Shown piece by piece: positions 25,274-32,437 of a stretch of 38,978 nucleotides of DNA (position 1 is the stretch's first letter; each line of letters begins with the position of its first letter). A model generated the notes under the pieces. The model ran no database searches, was not told the origin of the DNA, and was given only the letters and a program-made list of their open reading frames with translations. The DNA is from Lachnospiraceae bacterium (GTDB lineage: Bacteria; Bacillota; Clostridia; Lachnospirales; Lachnospiraceae): positions 1 through 38,978 of the forward strand of contig JAAWJI010000038.1 of the NCBI GenBank assembly GCA_022796795.1. The letters run 5' to 3'. The position numbers and the translations under genes are program-made.

Positions 25274-26212
25274 TTAGATGCCAAACAGGCCGCTGTATAG
25301 CCCGGCCATCACTGGCATGGTCAGGATGCTGATCAGAGTGGTAAATGCATTTAACGCTCCCTCATACTCTGCCTCCCGGTCGTAAAACTGGCAAATTTGT
25401 GTCACAGTGGAGGAGACCGGGGCAATAGCAGCCAAATATACCACAAATAAAATTTTATTTGCCTGTTCCATCCAATGGATAGCCCCGCTGACCCAGATGC
25501 AGAACAGCACCAACAGCGGACAAACAAGAAGCCGGACGCCTGCTGTCACATAAATCCGGTAATTTCCAAATATTTTCCCGGCATCCATTCCCGCAATCAA
25601 CATTCCTGTCACAATCATTCCCAGAGGCGCCAGCATACCTCCCAAAGAGCTACACATATCCAAAAGCAGGGGCGGCAGCTTGATTCGAAACGAAAACAAT
25701 AGCACCCCCAGCAAAATGGCCCAAAGATTCACATTTCTACAGATATTCTTCAGATCAAATACCCTAGTCCTGCTAAGTACCGACTTGCAATGCGTCCACA
25801 AAAGACAGGTCTGCACCGTAATAAAGGCGCTTGTGTAAAACACCCACTCCTCCCCTAGAACCACCAGAATCACCGGAATAATCATGTTCCCCCCATTGGA
25901 ATACATGACCGACATCTGGTCCACCTCACTGAAGCCCGGAAGCTTCCCAAAAAGCGCAGAAATCATCATTAGCAGCACATGCAGCGCCGCCGCGGCTCCA
26001 AGGGCCAGCAAAAAGCCCTTCACATTCTCAAACGTAGCCTCTATTTGAAAAGCTTTTACAACCACGCAGGGCACAACTATATAAAGCAACAGAGTTGAAA
26101 AAATCTTTCCATCGCTAACCTTTAAAATTTTACTCTTAACAGTCAGAAGCCCTACCAGGAGCAGGAGAAAATAGCCTGCAAACTGATTGAATAGCAAAAC
26201 ACCTGTTTCCAT
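25274..26212 (-). CDS. AEC-family permease (auxin efflux carrier / malate permease-like)
   Basis: A 312-residue protein with about ten helices in the two five-helix halves of the AEC family. MSVMYSNGGNMIIPVILVVLGEEW carries the conserved NxGN-type break, and the C-terminal half contains PVSSTVTQICQFYDREAEYE. Members move organic acids and related anions. It starts 36 nt downstream of a sigma-54 promoter and GGGGGGAG sits before the start. It could export or import a carboxylate of the same pathway. Confidence 0.88.
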   Translation of the reverse strand: METGVLLFNQFAGYFLLLLVGLLTVKSKILKVSDGKIFSTLLLYIVVPCVVVKAFQIEATFENVKGFLLALGAAAALHVLLMMISALFGKLPGFSEVDQMSVMYSNGGNMIIPVILVVLGEEWVFYTSAFITVQTCLLWTHCKSVLSRTRVFDLKNICRNVNLWAILLGVLLFSFRIKLPPLLLDMCSSLGGMLAPLGMIVTGMLIAGMDAGKIFGNYRIYVTAGVRLLVCPLLVLFCIWVSGAIHWMEQANKILFVVYLAAIAPVSSTVTQICQFYDREAEYEGALNAFTTLISILTMPVMAGLYSGLFGI

Positions 26213-26246
26213 TCAAAACTCCCCCCTTCTTCTGTCTAAAATAATG

Positions 26247-26262
26247 AGCAAATTTTATGCCA
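26247..26262 (-). promoter_or_regulatory. Sigma-54 promoter of the AEC permease gene
   Basis: Minus strand TGGCATAAAATTTGCT: GG (26260-26261) and GC (26248-26249) are 12 nt apart. It lies 35 nt upstream of the AEC start and is the third -24/-12 element near the activator gene. The rest of the 316-nt gap 26213-26528 holds the terminator at 26321-26353 and AT-rich DNA without a gene. Confidence 0.75.
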
Positions 26263-26320
26263 GCTTCTCCCGATTCTTACCCCTCAGCCTCTTTTTCATT
26301 CTTTTTGTGATTAAAAACGC

Positions 26321-26353
26321 AAAAAACGCATGGTTTCCGAACTGCTCCATGCG
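26321..26353 (-). terminator. Rho-independent terminator after enolase
   Basis: CGCATGG (26327-26333) pairs with CCATGCG (26347-26353) around a 13-nt loop; on the minus strand six T follow (complement of 26321-26326). It is about 175 nt past the enolase stop and just upstream of the AEC sigma-54 promoter. The plus direction is also followed by a T-rich run. Confidence 0.65.
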
Positions 26354-26528
26354 CTTTTTCCTCTTTTTTGTATGTTTTTCTGTTCACTGGATCCTCAAGA
26401 AAATCCTAAATGATCTTGATTCTTTTTTGCTTCAGTTTTCAGTCCCTTAGGTATATTTTTACAGCAAAGCAGAATCAGCCCAGAAACACATTTTCGGTGA
26501 CGTTTCCATCGGCCACCCTATTTTTATT

Positions 26529-27839
26529 TTAGTCCATGATCCGATAAAAAGGATTATAATAGGTATCCACCGGAGCCAGCTCCTCCTCAATCCGCAAAAG
26601 CTGATTGTACTTGGCAATCCGCTCCATGCGGCAAGGAGCTCCCGTCTTGATCTGTCCTGCGTTGACCGCCACGGCCAGATCCGCAATAAAGTCCTCCTCC
26701 GTCTCTCCAGACCGATGGGAAATTACCGTGCCGTAGCCGGCCCTCTGGGCCAGCTCAATGGCATCCATGGTCTCGGATACCGTGCCGATCTGATTGGGCT
26801 TAATGAGAATGGCATTTCCCGCATGCAGCTGGATGCCTGCCCCCAGCCGCTTCACATTCGTCACAAAGAGATCGTCTCCCACCAGCTGTACCCGGTCTCC
26901 CAGGCGCCTGGTCAGCTCTTTCCATCCGTCCCAGTCCTCCTCCATGAGTCCGTCCTCAATGGAGATAATAGGGTAATCTCTGATCAGCTCCTCATAGTAG
27001 TCAATCAATTCCTCTGTGGTGCGGTACACCTTTTCCCCTGCCATGCGGCTCTCTCCCTCAAAGAAATACCGGCCGCTCTTCTTCTCATAGAATTCGCTAG
27101 CCGCCGCGTCAATGGCAATCTTCATCTGGTGCTCCGTGTCAAAGCCCGCCATGGAAATGGCCTCCAAAATACAGTCCAGGGCCTCCCGGGTATCTCTTAA
27201 ATCCGGGGCAAAGCCGCCCTCATCTCCCACCCCTGTGGAAAGGTTCCGCTTTTTCAGCAGAAGCTTAAGCTTGTAGTAGACCTCCGCGCACATGCGAAGT
27301 CCCTCCTTAAAGCAGCAGGCTCCCACAGGCATAATCATAAACTCCTGCAGATCCACCGTATTGTCCGCATGCTTTCCCCCGTTTAAAATATTCATCATAG
27401 GCACAGGCAGCCGCTTGGCGTGAACCCCGCCCAGATACTGAAACAAGGGCATCTGCACAGCCTTGGCCGCAGCCTTGGCCACCGCCATGGACACGCCCAA
27501 CGTGGCGTTGGCTCCCAGATTGGATTTATTATCCGTGCCGTCTGTGTCCACCAGCAGGTGATCAATGTGGGACTGTTCCAGGGCGTTTTCGCCCATCAGA
27601 ATATCCGCCAGCTTCACATTCACATTGTGTACAGCTTTCTCCACTCCCAGACCCAGGTAACGGAACTGGCCATCCCGCAGCTCCACCGCTTCATAGGTGC
27701 CCGTGGAAGCGCCGGAGGGCACGGAAGCCCGGGCCGTGTGCTCCATATCCACAGTCACCTCCACCTCAACAGTAGGATTTCCCCGGGAATCCAGGATCTC
27801 TCTGGCGTAAACGCTGGTAATCGGTAAAAACAAATGCAT
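26529..27839 (-). CDS. eno: Enolase
   Basis: A 436-residue enolase converting 2-phosphoglycerate to phosphoenolpyruvate. It has [16 protein letters not shown] at the start, [10 protein letters not shown] near residue 40, [24 protein letters not shown] and [11 protein letters not shown], and SHRSGETEE near the C-terminus, which cover the metal and catalytic Lys regions. Length is normal. It is monocistronic here, with an unusual palindrome in its leader and a terminator behind. It is not part of a glycolytic operon; whether it is the only enolase of the organism cannot be judged. Confidence 0.96.
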   Translation of the reverse strand: MHLFLPITSVYAREILDSRGNPTVEVEVTVDMEHTARASVPSGASTGTYEAVELRDGQFRYLGLGVEKAVHNVNVKLADILMGENALEQSHIDHLLVDTDGTDNKSNLGANATLGVSMAVAKAAAKAVQMPLFQYLGGVHAKRLPVPMMNILNGGKHADNTVDLQEFMIMPVGACCFKEGLRMCAEVYYKLKLLLKKRNLSTGVGDEGGFAPDLRDTREALDCILEAISMAGFDTEHQMKIAIDAAASEFYEKKSGRYFFEGESRMAGEKVYRTTEELIDYYEELIRDYPIISIEDGLMEEDWDGWKELTRRLGDRVQLVGDDLFVTNVKRLGAGIQLHAGNAILIKPNQIGTVSETMDAIELAQRAGYGTVISHRSGETEEDFIADLAVAVNAGQIKTGAPCRMERIAKYNQLLRIEEELAPVDTYYNPFYRIMD

Positions 27840-27874
27840 GGGTAAACCTCCTCATTTTTGCATCTTGGCATTTA

Positions 27875-27917
27875 CCTTTCGTGGACAAGGGAATATACGG
27901 TTTTACACCACGAAAGG
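27875..27917. repeat. Inverted repeat in the enolase leader, related to the 38528-38576 palindrome
   Basis: Perfect 10-bp arms CCTTTCGTGG (27875-27884) and CCACGAAAGG (27908-27917) surround a 23-nt loop. The left arm continues GTGGACAAGGGAATATACG (27881-27899), which matches 38538-38556 at 17 of 19 positions. It sits 36-78 nt upstream of the enolase start, so it would be in the mRNA leader. Confidence 0.6.
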
Positions 27918-27993
27918 CATCCCTCTATCAGATAACAGCAGACAGACATTCGATGCATATTTATGGGTTAAGTATGGCAAAATGAAGAGGATT

Positions 27994-28023
27994 TTATACA
28001 GAAATTGCCACATCTGCGGCAAA
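27994..28023 (-). promoter_or_regulatory. Candidate sigma-70 promoter for enolase
   Basis: Minus strand -35-like TTGCCG and -10 TATAAA are separated by 18 nt, around 155-185 nt upstream of the start, which would put the palindrome in the leader. Coordinates approximate; no sigma-54 element is present here. Confidence 0.35.
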
Positions 28024-28084
28024 AATCTGTGTAGCCGGACACTTGCCAAAAACCATGCGTTTTGATGGGAAATCCTTCTGCCTA

Positions 28085-29332
28085 TTACTCTGTCGATAGC
28101 CCTTTAAAAATACTTCTTGTGCTGACCGCAAGGATCAGGGACACCAGGCCCGAAAACAAAATCACCGCAAATTCAATCCCTTTACAAAGCTCAAATAAAA
28201 TTCCATACAGCGTATTTCCCACAGGCTGCGCACACATGGAAACCGTAAAAATCACCGCGATCACCTTCCCGATGAAATCCTGAGGCGTTTCCGTCTGCAC
28301 AAAAGACATCATCTGCACTGTAAAAATCGTGGAACACACCATAACGGCAAAGCAGCAGACAGTGATTATTACATAGTTCAGCATTCCTGAAGAGGACAGC
28401 GCCAGGGAAGCGCCCATGGGGAATACGCTGAGCGCACAAATGATTACCAGATTTCCCGCCTTGCCAACGGCCAGCCGATCTGCAAAAACGCCTGCGCTGA
28501 TGCCGCCTGCCAAACCTCCCGCTGCCAATGCGCCTTCCGCAAAGCCATAGAGCCTGTTTGCCTGGGCCCCGGGTAAATCCAGCACCTCTGTCACCAGATA
28601 AGGCAGTGCAACCATAATCATTGCAGCCAGGAACAGATTAATGCCGCAGATCACAAGGAGGGCCTTGCCGATCACAGGCTTTTCCTTTCGTATAAACCGT
28701 ATGCTGTCCGCAAAGTCCATCTTTGCTGTCCTCCAGATTCCCCCCTGCACCTGCCGTCTCTCAAAGGGAATCTGAATGAAAATCTCCATAACCGCAGACA
28801 GGGCAAAACAGATCATGCAAACCCACAAGACTGGCCGCAGCCCATAAGCGCTGTACAAAACGCCTCCCAGCACCGGCCCTATGAGAGCGGCAAAGGAGCT
28901 TATGGTATTGATGATAGAATTTGCCGCCATAAACTGCTCCTGGTCTACCAGCGCCGGAATACTTGCCTGCACAGAGGGTTGATAGGCTCCTGCAATGCCA
29001 TACAGAAGCATGAGGGTAACGGTCAGAAGCACCAGGAGATTTACACGATCCATAAGCAGGGAAAATCCCAGGATCACTGCTGCCGTAAAGAAATCCAAAA
29101 TTACCATAATATTTCTCTTATTGACCCTGTCTGCAACGATCCCTCCCACTGGCGACAGCAGGATAGCCGGAATAAACGCACAGGCCGTAACCGTTCCATA
29201 GAGTGCCGAGGATCCGGTCATATTTAACAGGTACAAGGGCAATGCAAACCGGATAGCGGCATTGCCAAACAAGGAGATAATCTGCCCCAGGACTACCAGG
29301 GTGAAATCTTTGGTAAACAGGTTTTTATTCAT
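28085..29332 (-). CDS. MFS efflux transporter
   Basis: A 415-residue, 12-helix major facilitator. The loop 2-3 region GGIVADRVNKRNIMVILD carries the G-x-x-x-D-R-x-x-(R/K) motif, and the C-terminal half repeats a related pattern (GISAGVFADRLAVGKAG). It resembles macrolide/multidrug exporters of the 12-helix class. It is 4 nt after the TetR stop with GGAGG before its start, so the regulator and pump are co-transcribed. Substrate unknown. Confidence 0.9.
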   Translation of the reverse strand: MNKNLFTKDFTLVVLGQIISLFGNAAIRFALPLYLLNMTGSSALYGTVTACAFIPAILLSPVGGIVADRVNKRNIMVILDFFTAAVILGFSLLMDRVNLLVLLTVTLMLLYGIAGAYQPSVQASIPALVDQEQFMAANSIINTISSFAALIGPVLGGVLYSAYGLRPVLWVCMICFALSAVMEIFIQIPFERRQVQGGIWRTAKMDFADSIRFIRKEKPVIGKALLVICGINLFLAAMIMVALPYLVTEVLDLPGAQANRLYGFAEGALAAGGLAGGISAGVFADRLAVGKAGNLVIICALSVFPMGASLALSSSGMLNYVIITVCCFAVMVCSTIFTVQMMSFVQTETPQDFIGKVIAVIFTVSMCAQPVGNTLYGILFELCKGIEFAVILFSGLVSLILAVSTRSIFKGLSTE

Positions 29333-29336
29333 GCTT

Positions 29337-30059
29337 CTAATCCTCCGTCTTTTTCATTCTGTCTATCTGTACATTCTCGCCAGACGTTTCTGTCCCCACA
29401 CGATGCCGCCGGCTATTCTGGTAAATCGTTGTCAGCTCCTCCAGACGCTCCAGCATCTCCTCATCCACAAGATCCAGTCCAAAGCCCTGGAGCATCTGGC
29501 GAAATATCATAAATTTCCCGTAGGACTCCTCCTGCGAGCTGTCAAAGATCATAGGATTCATCCACACATTTGCCGCAAGCAAAATCAGCTCTGCCAGCTG
29601 CCTGGGAAACTCGGTCACAATGGAACCGTCCTCAATCCCTTGCTGGATAATAGGCAGAATATACTCTGGCACCGCACAATCCATGGTTTCGTACAAAAGA
29701 CTAAAAAGAAGTTTGGAATTTTTATGAAAATCCGGGGCTACTGTAAAAATATCGTTTTGCACAGGCCGGTTGATAGACTCCTTAAAAATCGTTTTCAGCT
29801 TTTCTATGCCATTTAAGTCTCTGCGGTCACGGATCACAGCAAGCATTTGATTGGATTCTGCTGTCATCCTGTCGGACACAGCAATCAAAATATCCTCCTT
29901 GGACTTAAAATGATGATAGATAGCCCCCTTGCTAAGCCCCCCCAGCTCATCGATAATGTCCTGAATGGAGGTACACTCATACCCTTTTTCCATAAATAGA
30001 CGGAAAGCAACCGTCAAGATCAGGTTGACTGTTTCTTCTGGATGTTTGTTTCTTGCCAT
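29337..30059 (-). CDS. TetR/AcrR-family transcriptional regulator
   Basis: A 240-residue regulator. The N-terminal helix-turn-helix is RLFMEKGYECTSIQDIIDELGGLSKGAIYHHFKSKEDIL (about 20-58), with the TetR signature; the ligand domain follows. The start MARNKHPEETV has AAGGAG upstream; a Met six codons earlier lies in the operator/ribosome-site region. Two matching operators flank its -10 region, so it should repress its own promoter and the pump gene. Confidence 0.93.
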   Translation of the reverse strand: MARNKHPEETVNLILTVAFRLFMEKGYECTSIQDIIDELGGLSKGAIYHHFKSKEDILIAVSDRMTAESNQMLAVIRDRRDLNGIEKLKTIFKESINRPVQNDIFTVAPDFHKNSKLLFSLLYETMDCAVPEYILPIIQQGIEDGSIVTEFPRQLAELILLAANVWMNPMIFDSSQEESYGKFMIFRQMLQGFGLDLVDEEMLERLEELTTIYQNSRRHRVGTETSGENVQIDRMKKTED

Positions 30060-30074
30060 TTTTCTTCTCCTTAA

Positions 30075-30122
30075 CATACTGATGGTATGTTTATATTATC
30101 ATACCGTCAGTATGTATGTCAA
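30075..30122 (-). promoter_or_regulatory. TetR operator pair and promoter
   Basis: Two 15-bp dyads, CATAC-N5-GTATG, lie at 30075-30089 and 30100-30114, in opposite orientation but with the same sequence CATACTGAYGGTATG. The -35 TTGACA is at 30117-30122 and the -10 TAATAT at 30093-30098 (18-nt spacer). One operator lies between -35 and -10, the other just downstream, about 25 bp centre to centre, so bound repressor would block polymerase. Confidence 0.8.
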
Positions 30123-30142
30123 GTAGTTTCTCTTAAGGGCGT

Positions 30143-30169
30143 AAAAAAGGAAGGCCCCAAAGACCTTCC
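30143..30169 (-). terminator. Rho-independent terminator after the coaX operon
   Basis: GGAAGG (30149-30154) and CCTTCC (30164-30169) form a stem with a 9-nt loop; on the minus strand the stem is followed by TTTTTT (complement of 30143-30148). It lies about 120 nt past the pantothenate kinase stop. The gap 30170-30287 shows nothing else. Confidence 0.7.
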
Positions 30170-30287
30170 CAGAAATAGCTAAAAAGCTGTAAGCGGCCAC
30201 GAACGAAATCCGCTGCCGCTATGGAAAAATGCCGTGGCAGGGAGAAACCTGCTTCCCCAGAGCGCACAGGCCAATCGGAGGCTCCTC

Positions 30288-31055
30288 TCACCCCCGGTTT
30301 CTGTCATAAATCAACCGCAGCCCCTTCAGCAGCAGGGCATCATCCAGTATGATCTTCTCCCGACAGTAGGGAATAATATATTTTGCCATGCCGCCGGTGG
30401 CCGTCACGGTCAAGTCCTCTCCCAGCTCCTCCCGGATCCGTCCGATCATGCCGTCAATACTGGCGGCATTTCCGTACAAGACTCCGCTTTTCATGCAGTC
30501 CACCGTATTGCTGCCAATAAAGCGGCGGGGCCCATCCAGGCTGATTTTGGGCAGCTGGGAGGTGCGGTTAATCAGGGAATCCAGAGCCACGCCTACGCCA
30601 GGCATAATCATGCCTCCAATGACCTGCTGTTTCTCATTGACCACCGTAATGGTGGTGGCTGTTCCCATATCAATGACAGCCAGGGGACTTCCATATTCCA
30701 CAATGCCTGCCACGGCGCCCACCACCAGATCCGGCCCCAGCTGGGCCGGGTTATCAATCCGAATATCCAGACCGGTTTTTACCCCGGGCCCTACCTCCAG
30801 GATTTCCTTTCCCATAATCATCTCCGCCGCATGGCGCACCGTAGCCGTAATGGGCGGAACCACAGAGGAGAGAATGCCTCCCTGAAGCTTCTGGCTGTCG
30901 ATTCCATAGATTTCCAGCACAGTTTTAAAGCTGATGGCATACTCCAGCTCCGTCTTTTTCAGATCCGAGTACAGCCGCTCCTCAAAGGCGATCTGCTCTC
31001 CGTCAATACAGCCGATCACAATATTTGTATTACCAATATCTATCGCCAGAATCAT
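30288..31055 (-). CDS. coaX: Type III pantothenate kinase
   Basis: A 255-residue member of the CoaX family that phosphorylates pantothenate in coenzyme A synthesis. ILAIDIGNTNIVIG is the ATP/phosphate loop (Asp6), QLGPDLVVGAVAG and VIDMGTATTITVV are the pantothenate-site and ASKHA segments. Type III kinases need a monovalent cation and are not feedback-inhibited by CoA. It is the last gene of a unit with the AI-2E permease and PBP, ending at the terminator at 30143-30169. The 92 nt ahead of it contain half of a tandem repeat. Confidence 0.95.
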   Translation of the reverse strand: MILAIDIGNTNIVIGCIDGEQIAFEERLYSDLKKTELEYAISFKTVLEIYGIDSQKLQGGILSSVVPPITATVRHAAEMIMGKEILEVGPGVKTGLDIRIDNPAQLGPDLVVGAVAGIVEYGSPLAVIDMGTATTITVVNEKQQVIGGMIMPGVGVALDSLINRTSQLPKISLDGPRRFIGSNTVDCMKSGVLYGNAASIDGMIGRIREELGEDLTVTATGGMAKYIIPYCREKIILDDALLLKGLRLIYDRNRG

Positions 31056-31079
31056 TTCTCATCCTTCTTTCTCTATTCC

Positions 31080-31191
31080 GCGTTCCTTCTCTTTGGCCTC
31101 TCTATCCGCCTCTCTCCCCTTCTTCGGTTCTCTCGGCGTTCCTTCTCTCAGGCCTCTCTATCCGCCTCTTTCTCCTTCTTTGGCTCTTTCG
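31080..31191. repeat. 56-bp tandem duplication across the end of the AI-2E gene
   Basis: Two copies (31080-31135 and 31136-31191) align over all 56 nt with about 7 differences. The downstream copy holds the AI-2E stop codon (31148-31150); in the other copy that triplet is changed. Length is not a multiple of three. The sequence is pyrimidine-rich on this strand, encoding the Lys/Glu tail of AI-2E. Confidence 0.75.
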
Positions 31192-32437
31192 GCTTTGCCT
31201 CCTCATAAATATACTGCTTGGGCGCATCCCCTGTGACTCTGCGCAGTCCCGCATAATCCCCGGTCTCACAGGACAAGTCCTTTCTTTGCAGAGAATACTC
31301 TGAAATCCGCTTCACCAGGTTATAGATCACGGCAAAGGTCGGCACTCCGATGACCATACCGATAAATCCCATGAGCCCTCCGAACAGAAGGATGGAAAAC
31401 AACACCCAGAATCCGCTAAGCCCTGTGGAATTTCCCAGAATCCTGGGCCCCAGAATATTTCCGTCAAACTGCTGCAGAATCAGAATAAAAATCAAGAAAT
31501 AAATGCACTGCCTGGGATCTACCATCAAGATCAGCAAAGCGCTGGGAATGGCGCCGAAATAAGGGCCAAAAAAGGGAATAATATTGGTCACGCCTACGAT
31601 AACGCTGACCAGCATGGCATAGGGCATTTTCATAAGAGACATGCAGATAAAACAGATACAGCCGATAATCAGGGAATCCAAAAGCTTGCCCACGATAAAC
31701 CCGCCGAAAACCTTATCCATAAAATGAATTTCATCTATAACAAGATTTGCATGCTCCCGCTTGAACATACTGTAGATCAGCTTTTTCATCTGGGCCGCAA
31801 ACTGCTTCCGGCTGCCCATCATATACACTGCCGCAATGATACCGATGAGCAGATTTTTCAGCACCACCACCACGCTGATGACCCCGCTGGAAACTCCGGA
31901 CACTATCATCTGCATATTGGGCAGCAGGCTGTTGCGGATAAACTCATCCAGATTATTGAGCAGCTCGTCAGAGGCCCATTCCAGATAATTGACCATGGCC
32001 TGATTATCGCTGACAAACTGCTCCAGCCACAAAGTCCATTTCTCCACATTGGAGGGAAGCACCACCACAATTCCCTTGACGCTGTAGAACACCTGAGGCA
32101 GCACCATGGCAAGCAGCAGATAAAAAACCAGAAGAGCCATGCCCAGGCTCAAAAAGATGCCCAAGGCTCCGGACAGCTTCTGTGCCCGGCTCTCAGACTT
32201 CATATGCTTTTGGAAAAACGGTCCCACCCACCGCTCACAGGCATTGCACACCGGCGTCAAAAGATACGCGATGACAGCCCCATAGATAAAGGGCATGAGG
32301 ATTCCCAGCAGTGTGTGAATGCCTTTCTGTACCTCCTGAAACCGAAACAGCAGAAAGAAAAAAGAAATGCTCAGTACAATGGCTCCCGCCACCGTTAAGC
32401 TTATATAGAGATATCTCAAAAAGCGCTCCCGCTTCAT
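31148..32437 (-). CDS. AI-2E family transporter
   Basis: A 429-residue protein of the AI-2E (UPF0118/PerM) family with about eight helices. FIVGKLLDSLIIGCICF and GVTNIIPFFGPYFGAIP are family signatures in the C-terminal half. The final residues are a charged tail (EEAKPKEPKKEKEADREA) encoded by a repeat unit. The family includes autoinducer-2 exporters, Na+/H+ antiporters and envelope proteins of unknown role, so no cargo is assigned. The start directly follows the PBP stop. Confidence 0.9.
   Translation of the reverse strand: MKRERFLRYLYISLTVAGAIVLSISFFFLLFRFQEVQKGIHTLLGILMPFIYGAVIAYLLTPVCNACERWVGPFFQKHMKSESRAQKLSGALGIFLSLGMALLVFYLLLAMVLPQVFYSVKGIVVVLPSNVEKWTLWLEQFVSDNQAMVNYLEWASDELLNNLDEFIRNSLLPNMQMIVSGVSSGVISVVVVLKNLLIGIIAAVYMMGSRKQFAAQMKKLIYSMFKREHANLVIDEIHFMDKVFGGFIVGKLLDSLIIGCICFICMSLMKMPYAMLVSVIVGVTNIIPFFGPYFGAIPSALLILMVDPRQCIYFLIFILILQQFDGNILGPRILGNSTGLSGFWVLFSILLFGGLMGFIGMVIGVPTFAVIYNLVKRISEYSLQRKDLSCETGDYAGLRRVTGDAPKQYIYEEAKPKEPKKEKEADREA

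Noticed and set aside
30234..31208. Plus-strand frame opposite coaX
   Set aside because: Antisense to pantothenate kinase; no homology features.
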